A program made the position numbers and the translations under genes. Positions 8,380 through 19,966 of a stretch of 64,000 bases of DNA are shown in pieces. The stretch comes from CADEEN01 sp963740395 (GTDB lineage: Bacteria; Pseudomonadota; Gammaproteobacteria; Burkholderiales; Burkholderiaceae_C): contig CAVUEP010000031.1 in NCBI GenBank assembly GCA_963740395.1, forward strand, positions 40,652 through 104,651. The letters are read 5' to 3'. The stretch's first letter is position 1, and each line of letters begins with the position of its first letter. The notes below the pieces were generated by a model, which saw only the letters and a program-made list of their open reading frames with translations, was not told the DNA's origin and searched no databases.

Positions 8380-9266
8380 ATGAGTGCCGCGGTCGAGCGG
8401 TTCCTGGAAGCCCTATGGATCGAGGACGGGCTGGCCGCCAATACCCTGGCGGCGTACCGGCGCGATCTGGCCGCCTATGCGACCTGGCTCGAGCGCGAAC
8501 AGGGTCTGGCGCTCGAAGCCACGCGCGAGAGCGACCTGCTGGCCTACACCGCGTACCGCCATGCCGGCTCGCGCGCCACCAGTGCGAACCGGCGGCTCAC
8601 CGTGTTCAAGCGATTCTTTCGCTGGGCGCTGCGCGAGCGCGTCGTGCACGCTGACCCGAGCCTGCGCCTGCGCAACGCCAGGCAGGCGCTGCGCGTGCCC
8701 AAGACGCCTGTCCGAGGCCCAGGTCGAGGCATTGCTGGCTGCGCCCGACGTGGCCGTGCCGCTGGGGCTGCGCGATCGCGCGATGCTCGAGTTGATGTAC
8801 GCCAGCGGCCTGCGCGTCAGCGAACTGGTGGGTCTCAAGACCGTGCAGCTGGGACTGGCCGAAGGCGCGCTGCGCGTGACCGGCAAGGGGGCCAAGGAGC
8901 GCGTCTTGCCGTTCGGCGAAGAGGCGCATGGCTGGCTCACGCGCTACCTGGCCGAGGCGCGCGCCGCCGATCCTCGACGGCCAGGCCAGCGACGCGCTGT
9001 TCGTCACCGCGCGCGGCGCGGGCATGACGCGGCAGATGTTCTGGAAGCTGGTCAAGCGCCATGCGCTGGCGGCGGGCATCGACGCGCCGCTGTCGCCGCA
9101 CACCTTGCGCCACGCCTTTGCCACGCACCTGCTCAATCATGGTGCCGACCTGCGCGCGGTGCAGATGCTGCTCGGCCACGCCGACATCTCGACGACGACG
9201 ATCTATACGCATGTGGCGCGCGAGCGCCTGCGCGCGCTGCACGCGCAGCACCACCCGCGCGGCTGA
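8380..9266 (+). CDS. xerD: Tyrosine recombinase XerD (two frame breaks)
   Basis: Site-specific recombinase that resolves chromosome dimers at dif together with XerC. The N-terminal SAM-like domain starts MSAAVERFLEALWIEDG, and the catalytic domain carries YASGLRVSELVGL (Arg), KGAKERVLPFG (Lys), HTLRHAFATHLLNHG (His-x-x-Arg), LLGHADISTT and the nucleophile in IYTHV. The frame breaks at 8707-8708 (CC) and 8964-8968. Removing one base at each gives about 294 residues with every catalytic residue present. Because xerD is normally essential for segregation and all motifs survive, sequencing insertions are the likelier cause. The neighbour is a convergent porin gene across a shared terminator. Confidence 0.88.
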
Positions 9267-9273
9267 GCGGCAG

Positions 9274-9301
9274 AAAAAAGGCCGGTCTTGCGACCGGCCT
9301 T
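9274..9301 (-). terminator. Rho-independent terminator between xerD and porin
   Basis: A perfect 10-bp stem, AAGGCCGGTC / GACCGGCCTT with loop TTGC (9278-9301), is followed on the minus strand by a run of six U. That makes it a strong terminator for the porin gene. It may also stop xerD transcription. Confidence 0.92.
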
Positions 9302-9335
9302 CGAGGTCTGTGCAGCGGCCTGGCGGCCGCGGCGA

Positions 9336-10265
9336 TCAGAAGTTGTGACGAACGCCGACAGCGTAGGAGCTGAAGTCGCCGTAGAGCGTGCCGTTGTCGG
9401 CAACCTTGGTCCAGAAGCCGTAGACCTTGGTGCGCTTGCTCAGGTTCTGGTTGATGCCCAGCGTGTACTGCTTGGCAGACTGGTCGCCCGCGGTGCCGTT
9501 GTAGTCGCCGGCGCGGCCGACGTTGCCGTGGAACTCGGTGTTGCCCATGGCGTACATGGCCGACAGGCGCAGCGTGTTGCGGGTACCGGCGGCATAGCCG
9601 TTCTTGTCGCGCTGGACGTAGCCGCCGAAGGTGAAGGCGCCCATTTCATACAGGCCGCGCAGGGCGTACTGGTTCGTGGCGCCGTTCTTCTCGTAGCCGG
9701 CACCCAGGTGCAGCGGACCGGCCTGGTAGTTGGCCGCGAGGTCGTACGTACGGTCGGGGTTCGTGCCGGCTTCGGTCACGGAGCCTTCGATCGTCACGCC
9801 GCCGAGCGACGGCGTGCGGTAGGCGACCTTGCCGGTGTTGCGGCCGACGTAGGCGTAGAACGCGTCCGACGAGGTGCCGGTCTCGTGGTTGTGCATGCCG
9901 ATGTAGTCGGACGTGGCGTAGTAGGCCTCGCTGGTGAAGTTGCCCAGGCGAACCATGCCCCAGCTGTTCGACCCGAGATTGACTTCGCTCTGGCGGGCCC
10001 AGAACGCGGGTTGCGATTGCGCACCGGTCGCGGGGTTGAAGCCGTGCTCGATCTGGAACCCGGCCTTCAGGCCGCCGCCGAGGTCTTCGCTGCCCTTGAG
10101 GCCGAAGCGCGACGAGTTGTTCTGCATCACCGTGTTGGTGGCCAGGCCGAGCTTCTGGCGCTCGATCGACACATTCAGGCGGCCGTAGACCGTGACCGAG
10201 CTTTGGGCGAATGCGCCTGCGCCAATGCCGGCCAGGGCGGCCGCAATGATCAGTGAGCGTTGCAT
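9336..10265 (-). CDS. Gram-negative porin (Burkholderiales OmpC/porin_4 type)
   Basis: Trimeric outer-membrane diffusion porin. The 309-residue precursor starts MQRSLIIAAALAGIGAGAFA with cleavage before QSSVTVYGRLN, the standard start of betaproteobacterial porins. Alternating amphipathic strands run through the protein, and the C-terminus DFSSYAVGVRHNF ends in the aromatic Phe needed for BAM-dependent insertion. An AAGGA ribosome site lies just before the ATG at 10265, which is chosen over an in-frame ATG further upstream. Monocistronic, with a strong terminator at its 3' end. Confidence 0.95.
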   Translation of the reverse strand: MQRSLIIAAALAGIGAGAFAQSSVTVYGRLNVSIERQKLGLATNTVMQNNSSRFGLKGSEDLGGGLKAGFQIEHGFNPATGAQSQPAFWARQSEVNLGSNSWGMVRLGNFTSEAYYATSDYIGMHNHETGTSSDAFYAYVGRNTGKVAYRTPSLGGVTIEGSVTEAGTNPDRTYDLAANYQAGPLHLGAGYEKNGATNQYALRGLYEMGAFTFGGYVQRDKNGYAAGTRNTLRLSAMYAMGNTEFHGNVGRAGDYNGTAGDQSAKQYTLGINQNLSKRTKVYGFWTKVADNGTLYGDFSSYAVGVRHNF

Positions 10266-10434
10266 GATGGAAATCCTTGTAGGTAGAAACGTGAAGCCCA
10301 CAATTCTAGCCATGTCTAGATGGAAACCCTAGGTCTCCCCCTTGTTTGTCGCGCTGCGTGCAGCACCGGCGCAACACCGACCTTGCCGTCCAGTGCGTCG
10401 GCGTCAGGCTTGCACTGACTGACAATCGGCGCCG

Positions 10435-11034
10435 ATGGATCACACCTTCCTCTCCGCGCTGGTCCTGCTGCTGCTGGTGCTCGACCCCTTCGGCAGCCTT
10501 CCGATCTTCATTTCCATCATGCGCAATGTGGCGCCCGAGCGGCGCACGCGGGTCGCGCTGCGCGAGTCGGCGCTGGCGTTCGCGGTGCTGCTGGCCTTCA
10601 TGGCGTCGGGCCAGGCTTTCCTGTCGCTGATGAGGCTCTCGGAGCGCTCGCTCGAGGTCGCGGGCGGCGTGATCCTGCTGATCATCGCGATGCGCATGAT
10701 CTTTGCCTCGGGCGCCGAGGTTTACGCAGGCGACGGCAACTCGCGTGAACCCCTGATCTTTCCGCTGGCCGTGCCGCTGCTGGCGGGCCCCTCCGCGATG
10801 GCCACCGTGCTGCTGCTCGCGTCGCGCCAGCCCGAGCGCCTGTTCGACTGGATCGCGGCGTTGACGGTCGCGATGGCCGTCAGCGCCTTGGTGCTGCTCG
10901 GCGCCGACCGCATCCGCCAGTGGATCGGCTCATCGATGGTCAGCGCCATCGAGAAGCTGATGGGCCTGGTGCTGACCGCAATCGCGGTCGAGATGATCCT
11001 GGCCGGCCTGAAGCGCTACTTCTTCGAGGCGTAG
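10435..11034 (+). CDS. MarC-family integral membrane protein
   Basis: 199-residue inner-membrane protein of the MarC/YhgN family, six predicted helices, physiological role unknown despite the historical name. Family signatures: LDPFGSLPIFISIM near the N-terminus, LIIAMRMIF, FPLAVPLLAGPSAMATV in the middle, and the end IEKLMGLVLTAIAVEMILAG. The last 19 bp overlap the convergent gene at 11016. Confidence 0.9.
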   Translation: MDHTFLSALVLLLLVLDPFGSLPIFISIMRNVAPERRTRVALRESALAFAVLLAFMASGQAFLSLMRLSERSLEVAGGVILLIIAMRMIFASGAEVYAGDGNSREPLIFPLAVPLLAGPSAMATVLLLASRQPERLFDWIAALTVAMAVSALVLLGADRIRQWIGSSMVSAIEKLMGLVLTAIAVEMILAGLKRYFFEA

Positions 11035-12119
11035 CCCGGGCGATAGCGCGCGATGAACGCACGGTCGATGCGGTCCTTCCACCAGCCCATCAGCCGGCCC
11101 TGCGCGGACAGGCCGCCCCAACTGGCGATGGCGCCGCCGTCACCGGTGGCCAGCAGGCTGAGCGCACGGCGCTGAGGATCGTCGACTACCGGGCTCGCGC
11201 CGGCCATGAAGCGGCGCAGGTTGACCGCCAGCACCGGACCGGCGCGAACGGCGTCGACGCCGCCGCTCGGGCGCGTGGCGTCGTCGCGCACCATCACGTC
11301 ACCCGCAGCAAAGACGTTGGCGTGGCTCGGACTCTGCAGCGTCGCGCTGACGCGCACGAAGCCGCGGTCGGTCAGCGCCAGGCCCGAATCGGCCAGCCAT
11401 GCCGGCGCATCGGTGCCGGTGGCCATGATGGGCACGTCGCAGACCACGCGCATGGATCCCACCACCACATGCTCGGCCTCGATGACGTCGCAACGGCCCG
11501 GCAGCAACTGCACCTGGCCACGCTTGAGCGCGGCCAATGCACGCTCGCGCACACCGTCGTCGAAGGTCGGGAGCAGCTCGCCTTCGAAGACCAATGCCAC
11601 CGAGTGGCTTGCACCCAGCGCGCTGGATATGGCCAGTGCAATCTCGACGCCCGCGGCGCCGCCGCCGATCACGACCACGTGCAGCGCTTCTTGCGCGGCC
11701 AGCGCGCGCGTGCGCTGCCACAGCTGCACGAAAGCGTGGATGGGGCGCAGGAACAGCGCGTTCTCGCGTGCGCCGGGGATCAGGTCGCGGCTCTGCGAGG
11801 GCCCTGTATTCAGGCTCAGCACGTCGTACTCGACGACACGGCCATCGGCCAGGGTCACCGCTTTCGCCGCGGCGTTGAGTGCCACGGCCGGCTCGCGCAG
11901 AAACTGCACGCCGGCAGCCGCGGCCAGCGGTGCCACCGGGATGCTGCAGTCGTCCGCGCCGAAGCGCCCGCTGATCAAGCCCGGGACCATGCCGGAGTAC
12001 ATCAGGCGTTCGCCCGGCGACAGCAGCAGCACCTCGGCGCCGGGCATGCGCTCGCGCGCGAGCGCGGCCAGCACGGCCAACTGCGCGTGGCCGGCGCCCA
12101 GCAGCAACAGGCGCTTCAT
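11016..12119 (-). CDS. FAD/NAD(P)-dependent oxidoreductase (NDH-2-like, SelD-associated subfamily)
   Basis: Flavoprotein of 367 residues with an N-terminal FAD dinucleotide-binding motif (LLLLGAGHAQLAVL), a second nucleotide-binding site VVVIGGGAAGVEIAL near the middle, and an FAD-contact motif VFAAGDVMV. It belongs to the type II NADH-dehydrogenase-like family that in some bacteria is fused to SelD. Its electron donor and acceptor are unknown. It is the last gene of a minus-strand cluster whose other members resemble E. coli ynjF/D/C/B and ydjX/Z. Confidence 0.82.
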   Translation of the reverse strand: MKRLLLLGAGHAQLAVLAALARERMPGAEVLLLSPGERLMYSGMVPGLISGRFGADDCSIPVAPLAAAAGVQFLREPAVALNAAAKAVTLADGRVVEYDVLSLNTGPSQSRDLIPGARENALFLRPIHAFVQLWQRTRALAAQEALHVVVIGGGAAGVEIALAISSALGASHSVALVFEGELLPTFDDGVRERALAALKRGQVQLLPGRCDVIEAEHVVVGSMRVVCDVPIMATGTDAPAWLADSGLALTDRGFVRVSATLQSPSHANVFAAGDVMVRDDATRPSGGVDAVRAGPVLAVNLRRFMAGASPVVDDPQRRALSLLATGDGGAIASWGGLSAQGRLMGWWKDRIDRAFIARYRPGYASKK

Positions 12120-12137
12120 TGAGCGCTCACCGGCGGC

Positions 12138-12890
12138 TCACGGCGCGACCAGCCGCAACACGTCGACGTAGGCCAGGCTATTCGAGCGGGTGTTGTCGCT
12201 GTCGGCGGCCACGGCGATGGCCGTGAGTGGCGGCACCTGGGTCGCCTCGTTGCCGAAGGCGCGCAGGAAATCGGCAGCCAGGTCGCGCCGCTCGTTCGTC
12301 CATTGCGCGAGCGCGCTGCCCGTGCCCCTGACCACGATGCTGCGCACGCGCTGCGTGTAAGGGTTGATCACCAAGGTGCCAGGCGCCAGCGTGGCGTCCC
12401 AGACATAGCACAGCGTGGCCGTCGGCAGCTTCTCGCTGCTGCGGCTGGCTGCGAAGCGGAACAGCGTGCGTTCCAGAAAGGGAATCTGCGCCAGCGGCAT
12501 GTCGAACATGGCGCAGACGCGGATCGCGACGTCGTCACCCTCCTTGCGCGCGATGTTGCCACCCTGGATCGGCCGCTCGACGCGCCAGCGCCAGCTCAGC
12601 GAGGCCGGTTGGCTGCCGGCCGGCATCGGGTGCACCAGGTTGCCGTAGGAGCGTTCGGCGCGCACCCGCAATGCGCGCTCGCCGTCGAGCTCGACGAGAT
12701 CAAACTTGGTTGCCGGCAGCTGCTGGTTCGGCAGGCCGGTCCAGCGCCACGGCGCGGGCGCCGCAGTCCCCGTGCCGACGAGCGGCGCGAGGTCGCTACC
12801 AAGGACCGCAGCGGCAGGTGCCGGCAGCCCGCCGAGCGCCGCCGCAGTCATCGCGACCTGCGCCGCCGCCATCCACTTGCGCCCTGTCAA
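12138..12890 (-). CDS. DUF3047 family exported protein
   Basis: 250-residue secreted protein: signal peptide ending near PAPAAAV, then a jelly-roll-like domain of the DUF3047 type. Conserved elements are SLSWRWRVE, GDDVAIRVCAMFD, LCYVWDATLAPGT and the end DNTRSNSLAYVDVLRL. The function of the family is unknown. It sits 16 bp downstream of the TVP38/FAD-oxidoreductase fusion gene and 18 bp before the next oxidoreductase, so it appears to be in one operon with them. Confidence 0.8.
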   Translation of the reverse strand: MTGRKWMAAAQVAMTAAALGGLPAPAAAVLGSDLAPLVGTGTAAPAPWRWTGLPNQQLPATKFDLVELDGERALRVRAERSYGNLVHPMPAGSQPASLSWRWRVERPIQGGNIARKEGDDVAIRVCAMFDMPLAQIPFLERTLFRFAASRSSEKLPTATLCYVWDATLAPGTLVINPYTQRVRSIVVRGTGSALAQWTNERRDLAADFLRAFGNEATQVPPLTAIAVAADSDNTRSNSLAYVDVLRLVAP

Positions 12891-12906
12891 TCGTCAGACT
12901 CCTCTG

Positions 12907-15060
<2,154 letters not shown>

Positions 15061-15123
15061 GCGCCTCCTCCGATCTCACCGTCGGTCGCCCGACCGCTGC
15101 GGCACCTTACACCGGGCGCGAGT

Positions 15124-15732
15124 TCAGCGTGAAAGGACGCGTGCGCCACCGACGATGCGCGAGGCGATCGTGAACGCGCACAGCACCGAGAAGCCATAGG
15201 CCCACCAGGCGAAGTGTTCGGGCCACAGGCACATCAGGCCAAAACAGGTCAGTGTCTCGGTCGCTTCGGTCAGGCCGCCGAGGTAGAAGATGCCTTTTTG
15301 CGGATAGTCCGCGCTCGACAGCCCGCGCTTCTCGGCCAGTGCGGCGAACGCCAGGAAGCTCGAGCCGGTGCCGATGAAGGCGCTCAGCAGCACCGCGGCG
15401 GGCAGCGCATTGGCGGCGGGGTCGGCAATCGCAAAGGCCAGCGGAATGCTGGCGTAGAAGAGGAAGTCCAGCGTGATGTCGAGGAAGGCGCCGCGGTCGG
15501 TGGGTTGCGTCAGCCGGGCGACGGCGCCGTCCAGGCCGTCGGCGATGCGGCTGATCAGCAGCAGGGCCAGGCCCCATTGGGGGGCGTTGATGCCGATCGC
15601 CACGGCCGCGGCGATGCCGATCGCAAAGCCGGTGAACGTGACCGTGTCGGCGCCAACACCGCGGCGCACGAGGATTCGAGCGCCGGCGTCGAGCGCTGGC
15701 TTCAGGAACCGGGTGGCCGCGCGGTCAAGCAT
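15124..15732 (-). CDS. ynjF: CDP-alcohol phosphatidyltransferase family protein (YnjF-like)
   Basis: 202-residue membrane enzyme with the CDP-alcohol phosphotransferase signature, in two parts DGLDGAVARL and DRGAFLDITLDF, which carries the metal-binding aspartates. It has five to six hydrophobic helices. The acceptor alcohol is not predictable. Length matches E. coli YnjF (about 206 residues), and the gene overlaps the end of the ABC ATPase gene by 8 bp, as expected for a translationally coupled ynjD-ynjF pair. Confidence 0.82.
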   Translation of the reverse strand: MLDRAATRFLKPALDAGARILVRRGVGADTVTFTGFAIGIAAAVAIGINAPQWGLALLLISRIADGLDGAVARLTQPTDRGAFLDITLDFLFYASIPLAFAIADPAANALPAAVLLSAFIGTGSSFLAFAALAEKRGLSSADYPQKGIFYLGGLTEATETLTCFGLMCLWPEHFAWWAYGFSVLCAFTIASRIVGGARVLSR

Positions 15733-16351
15733 CGTCCAGGCGAATCAGTTGTGCGCCGGCGGGCACGTCGGCTTCGTCGTGGGTGACGATGAGCGCGGGC
15801 ACGCGGCGCGCGGCCAGGGTCGCGAACGTGAACTCGCGCATCTGTTCACGCAGCGCGATATCGAGCTTGGAGAACGGCTCGTCGAGCAGCAACGCTGCCG
15901 GCTGCGCCAGCAGCGCGCGCAACAGCGACACGCGCGAGCGCTGGCCTCCCGACAGACTTGAAGGCATGCGCGTGCCGAAGCCGCCGAGGCCGGCTTCATC
16001 GAGGGCCTGGTCGGCGGCCTGCAGGCGCGCGGCACGTGCGCCGTGCGGCAACGCAAACAGCAGGTTGTCGCGCACCGACAGGTGCGGGAACAGCAGGTCG
16101 TCCTGGAACAAGAGGCCGATGCGCCGCTGCTGGATCGGCACAGCCGCCAGGTCCTGACCGTTCAGGCGCAACGAACCTTGTGCCTCGAAGGGTGGCTCGA
16201 GCGTGCCGGCAATCCAGGCCAGCAGGCTCGACTTGCCCGAACCGCTGGCGCCCATCACGCCGAGCACGCGGCCGGGCTCCAGGGTGGCGCTGAGATCGCG
16301 GATCAGCGTGCGCCCTGCAACGCTGATCGTCACGTGTTCGAGTTCCAGCAT
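15725..16351 (-). CDS. ynjD: ABC transporter ATP-binding protein (YnjD-like)
   Basis: 208-residue ABC ATPase of the thiamine/iron-type importer class: Walker A GASGSGKSS, Q-loop LLFQDDLLFPHLSV, signature SLSGGQRSR, Walker B ALLLDEPFSKLD, H-loop VTHDEAD. Start ATG at 16351; upstream in-frame codons run into a repeat. It follows the permease gene across an 80-bp gap that contains a family B repeat. Together with the binding protein and two-domain permease it makes a complete importer of unknown substrate. Confidence 0.88.
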   Translation of the reverse strand: MLELEHVTISVAGRTLIRDLSATLEPGRVLGVMGASGSGKSSLLAWIAGTLEPPFEAQGSLRLNGQDLAAVPIQQRRIGLLFQDDLLFPHLSVRDNLLFALPHGARAARLQAADQALDEAGLGGFGTRMPSSLSGGQRSRVSLLRALLAQPAALLLDEPFSKLDIALREQMREFTFATLAARRVPALIVTHDEADVPAGAQLIRLDDA

Positions 16352-16381
16352 CTCAGTACTGCTCGGCCGTTCCGAAGGTAC

Positions 16382-16431
16382 TGAGCGCCCCCGCGGGGGG
16401 CAGCGAACGAAGTGAGCGTGGGGGTTCCATT
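16382..16431 (-). repeat. Intercistronic repeat, family B, just after the permease stop codon
   Basis: On the minus strand, directly after the TGA of the permease gene, it reads ACCCCCACGCTCACTTCGTT followed by a CGCTG and C6/G5 hairpin. The same element lies after flhA at 44165-44211. The C5/G5 part forms a strong stem. Confidence 0.75.
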
Positions 16432-18069
16432 TCACTCGATTCTGGCGCGCTGGCGGCGGCCGACCCAGGCCGCCAGGCTAAAGCCAATGGCCGGCAGCAG
16501 CGCCTGCAATACGGCGAACGCTGCGGCGGTGTGGCGCTGCCCGCCCGAGGCCAACGTCACCGCTTCAGTGGTGACAGTGGCGTGGCGGCCCGCGCCGATG
16601 AACTGCGTCGGCAGGTACTGAGCGACGCTGACCGCGAAGCCCACCGCCAGTGCCGCCGCGATCGGCGCGGCCAGCAGGGGGGCCTTGATGCGCCACCAGA
16701 AGGCAGCGCGTGAGCGACCCAGCGCCAGCGCGGTCGTCTCGAACCGGCGGTCGAAACTCCGCCAGGCCGGCGCGAGTGCGACGAACACATAGGGCAGCGT
16801 GACCAACGTATGGACCCACGCCAGGCCGTGCAGCGTGCCGTCCAGGCGCAGCGGCAGGGCCAAGGTGTAGAGACCCGCCATCAGCAGCAGCGGCGGCACC
16901 ACCAGCGGCGCCAGCACCAAGGGCATCGCGCGTGGGTCCCAGGCCAGTGGCGTGGCTTCGAACCAGACCAGCACCAGCAACAACGCGGTGCCACTGGCGG
17001 CCAGGCCCAGCCCGGCCGCGAGCCAGACCGCATCGCTGCTGGCCTGCACCTGCTGCCAGGCCGAGCCGGCCCACAACTGCGGTTGCAACGCCGGAAAGGT
17101 CCACACGCCGACCCACGACGACGCGAGCAGCAGCGTGGCGACGATCACGTAGACCGCGAGTAGCGCGAACCACAGGGCCTTGGCCGGCCAGCCGCTGCGG
17201 CGCGCCGGCGGGCGTCGAAGGCCGCTCACCGCAGCCGGCTGCAGCGCTCGCCACAGCGCCCTGGCGCCGAGCGCGCCGAGTGCTGCCGCCACGGCCACGG
17301 TGAGGCCCAGCAACAGCGCGGCGGCGGCGCCCATCGCATTGCGTTCCGGGTTGCCGTCCTGCAGCGCCTGCCAGGCGACGACGGCCAGGGTCGGCGGCGA
17401 CGCCGGTCCGACGATCAGGGCCAGGTCGACCACGGTCAGGCCGTAGGCCAGCACCGCGAGCAACGGCCAGGCCAGGCGCGGCAGCAGCAGCGGCCACAAG
17501 ACACGCCACCAGACCGCACTCGCGCGGTAGCCCAACGTCGCGCCGCTTGCCAACCAGCCGCGCAGCGACTGCGCGACGTCGGGCCGCGCCAGCAGGGCCA
17601 TCGCGTTCCACAGCAGGAAGGGCAGTTCCTTGCCGAACAGCACCGCGGCGAGGCCCACGCCATGCGCGTCGTTGACGGTCGGCCAGTCGGGCGGCGCGTT
17701 CCAGCCGAAGAGGGGCGCCAGCAGCCGCGCCAGCAGCCCTGCGGGCATCACCAGCAGGGCCAGGCCGATGGCGAACGCGGCGTGCGGCAGGGAAAGCATC
17801 GGGCCCAGCGCATGCGCCACGCGCTGCCACAGCGGCGTGCCCCACAGGTGCGTGACCAGCAGCATGCAGGCCAGCAGCGCGAGCAGCGTGCTCGCCACGC
17901 CGGTGCCCAGCGACAACCGCCACGCGCTCGGCAATTGCGGGTCGGCCAGCAGGGCGCGCCAGGCGGCGGCATCACCGGCCTGCCACAGCGCGACCGGCAG
18001 CGCCAAGACCAATGGCAGTGCAAACAGCAGCAGCGGCGCGGCCAGCGCGAAGCGTGCAGGGCGCTTCAT
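16432..18069 (-). CDS. ynjC: Two-domain ABC transporter permease (YnjC-like)
   Basis: 545-residue inner-membrane permease with two tandem BinBDP-type units, about twelve helices. EAA-like loops are visible in each half (LRGWLASGATLGYRASAVWW; ALGRSRAAFWWRIKAPLL). The layout and length resemble E. coli YnjC (about 511 residues) and ThiP/FbpB. The ATG at 18069 is used; the longer upstream frame is the antisense of the binding-protein region. It is encoded 16 bp after the binding-protein gene. The substrate is unknown; thiamine is a possibility from family resemblance only. Confidence 0.87.
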   Translation of the reverse strand: MKRPARFALAAPLLLFALPLVLALPVALWQAGDAAAWRALLADPQLPSAWRLSLGTGVASTLLALLACMLLVTHLWGTPLWQRVAHALGPMLSLPHAAFAIGLALLVMPAGLLARLLAPLFGWNAPPDWPTVNDAHGVGLAAVLFGKELPFLLWNAMALLARPDVAQSLRGWLASGATLGYRASAVWWRVLWPLLLPRLAWPLLAVLAYGLTVVDLALIVGPASPPTLAVVAWQALQDGNPERNAMGAAAALLLGLTVAVAAALGALGARALWRALQPAAVSGLRRPPARRSGWPAKALWFALLAVYVIVATLLLASSWVGVWTFPALQPQLWAGSAWQQVQASSDAVWLAAGLGLAASGTALLLVLVWFEATPLAWDPRAMPLVLAPLVVPPLLLMAGLYTLALPLRLDGTLHGLAWVHTLVTLPYVFVALAPAWRSFDRRFETTALALGRSRAAFWWRIKAPLLAAPIAAALAVGFAVSVAQYLPTQFIGAGRHATVTTEAVTLASGGQRHTAAAFAVLQALLPAIGFSLAAWVGRRQRARIE

Positions 18070-18085
18070 CGAGCCGCCGCGGCGC

Positions 18086-19291
18086 TCAGGCTTGGCCGTA
18101 GCGGCGCAGCCACTCGCGCTCGAGCGGCTCGACCCACGAGCCATGCGGCTCGGGCAGCGTCGGCGCGGGCTTTGCGACCTGGCCCGGCGCAGCGGCCGCG
18201 GCAAACAGCGCGCGGTCGGCGGCGTTGAGCTTCTCCGTGGCCAGCACGGTCGGGTCGCCCCAGTGCCGGATGTCGGCCTTGCGCGCCTGCGCGGCAGGCG
18301 AGAGCAGGAAATTCGCCGCCACCTGGGCGGCCTGGCGAGCCCGGGCGTTGAACGGAATGGCGAGGAAATGCGTGTTGCCGACAGTGCCGCCGGCATGCTG
18401 GTAGCTGACCACGCTGGCCGGCAGGGTCTTGCTCGCGATCTCGTTCGCGACTTCGTTGGGATTGAAGGTGAGCGAGATCGCCAGTTCGCCGTCGGCGAGC
18501 ATCTGGCGCATCACGGTGTTGTTGGCCGGGAACTGGCGCCCCTGCTTCCACAGGTGCGGGTGCAGGCCGTCGAGCGCGGCCCACAGCGGCGCGGTGAGGC
18601 GCGCGAATGCGTCGGCATTGACCGCGGCGTAGAAGGGCTTGCGGTCGGCGCTGAGCTCGAGCAGCACCTGCTTGAGGAAGGTCGTGCCATGGAACTGCGG
18701 CGGCTTGGGGTAGGTGAAGCGGCCGGGGTTCTTCTTGGCCCAGTCGATGAGCTCGACCAGGTTCGACGGTGGCGTGGCCACACGCGCACTGTCGGCGTAG
18801 AACGTGAGCTGGGCCATGCCCCAGGGCGCTTCCATGCCCTCGACCGGTTCGGAGAAGTCGACCCGCGTCGTCGGTTTGCCCACGGTGTCGACCAAGGCGT
18901 AGTTCGGCAGCGCCTCGCTCCACGGGCCGAACAGCAGGCCCTCGCGCTTCATGGTCAGGAAGTTCTCGCCGTTGATCCACAGCAGGTCGGCCGAGCCGTC
19001 GCTGTGGCGACCGGCGGCCTTCTCGGCGCGCACGCGCTTGACGACTTCCGCTGTTTCGCTGACCTTGACATGCTCGAGCTTGACGCCCGAACGCTGGGCC
19101 AGCTGCGCGGCGGCCCATTGCAGGTAGGCGTTGATGCGTTCGCTGCCGGCCCAGGCGTTGAAGTACACGGTCTGGCCGCGCGCCGCGGTTTGGATCCGAG
19201 CCCAGTTCGTGCCCTGCGCGAGCGTCAGGTTGGGTAGTGCCAGGGCGCTGCCCGCAAGCAGCAGGCTGCGGCGTCGCAGGTCATGGTTCAT
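18086..19291 (-). CDS. ynjB: ABC transporter substrate-binding protein (YnjB-like)
   Basis: 401-residue periplasmic binding protein. The signal region (RRRSLLLAGSALALPNLTLAQ) is Tat-like. Family blocks: VYFNAWAGSERINAYLQWAA near the start, DLLWINGENF, GTTFLKQVLLEL and SLTFNPNEV. The ATG at 19291 is the first one followed by the signal peptide. It heads the minus-strand ynjB-C-D-F operon and diverges from a sigma-factor gene. Similar in length to E. coli YnjB (388 residues). Confidence 0.88.
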   Translation of the reverse strand: MNHDLRRRSLLLAGSALALPNLTLAQGTNWARIQTAARGQTVYFNAWAGSERINAYLQWAAAQLAQRSGVKLEHVKVSETAEVVKRVRAEKAAGRHSDGSADLLWINGENFLTMKREGLLFGPWSEALPNYALVDTVGKPTTRVDFSEPVEGMEAPWGMAQLTFYADSARVATPPSNLVELIDWAKKNPGRFTYPKPPQFHGTTFLKQVLLELSADRKPFYAAVNADAFARLTAPLWAALDGLHPHLWKQGRQFPANNTVMRQMLADGELAISLTFNPNEVANEIASKTLPASVVSYQHAGGTVGNTHFLAIPFNARARQAAQVAANFLLSPAAQARKADIRHWGDPTVLATEKLNAADRALFAAAAAPGQVAKPAPTLPEPHGSWVEPLEREWLRRYGQA

Positions 19292-19396
19292 GCGTGATGT
19301 CTCCGGGTGCGCTGGCGGCGCCGCGAGTGTAGCCAGGGCAATGCGTCGTTTCCGGCCGCCATTGCTTACACTGCGCCGCAACCCACCTTACCGCCG

Positions 19397-19966
19397 ATGA
19401 ACGATTTCGCCCAAGCCGTCCAGGCGCTGCGACCGCAGCTGATGCGCTTTGCCAATGCCCAGTTGCGCAACGAAGCCTGGGCCGAGGACGCGGTGTCCGA
19501 GGCGTTGTTGGCCGCGCTGGCCAAGCCGCAGGCCTTTGGCGGCCAGTCGCAGCTGAAGACCTGGATGGTCGGCATCCTCAAGCACAAGCTGATCGACCAG
19601 ATCCGCCGCAACAGCCGCGAGTTGTCGGTGACGACGCGCGAGGACAACGAAGACTTCGACGCCGTGGTGTTCAACGCCGACGGCAGCTGGCGTGAAGCGC
19701 CGGCTGAATGGGGCGACCCCGAGGCCGCCTGCGGACGCACCGAGTTCTTCGACGTGCTCGAGATCTGCGTCGACCATCTGCCTGGTGTGCAGGGCCGCGT
19801 GTTCATGATGCGCGAGTGGCTCGGCCTGGATACCGCAGAGATTTGCAAGGAATTGGGCATCACGTCGACGAACTTGTGGGTCCTGTTGCACCGAGCCCGC
19901 CTACGCCTGCAAGCCTGCATGCAGGAGCGCTGGTTCGGCAACGAGGTCGCCAAGGCTCCCCTATGA
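19397..19966 (+). CDS. ECF-type RNA polymerase sigma factor
   Basis: 189-residue sigma-70-family protein with region 2 (MRFANAQLRNEAWAEDAVSE, then LKTWMVGILKHKLIDQIRR) and region 4 (LGLDTAEICKELGITSTNLW, ending LHRARLRLQACM). It lacks regions 1 and 3, as ECF factors do. Its stop overlaps the ATG of a small zinc-finger gene (ATGA), the usual place for an anti-sigma factor. Target genes are not apparent. Confidence 0.9.
   Translation: MNDFAQAVQALRPQLMRFANAQLRNEAWAEDAVSEALLAALAKPQAFGGQSQLKTWMVGILKHKLIDQIRRNSRELSVTTREDNEDFDAVVFNADGSWREAPAEWGDPEAACGRTEFFDVLEICVDHLPGVQGRVFMMREWLGLDTAEICKELGITSTNLWVLLHRARLRLQACMQERWFGNEVAKAPL

Noticed and set aside
9278..9301. dif site beside xerD
   Set aside because: The symmetric sequence is a GC-rich hairpin with an oligo-A/T flank, not the 28-bp dif layout with a 6-bp AT-rich centre; it is a terminator.
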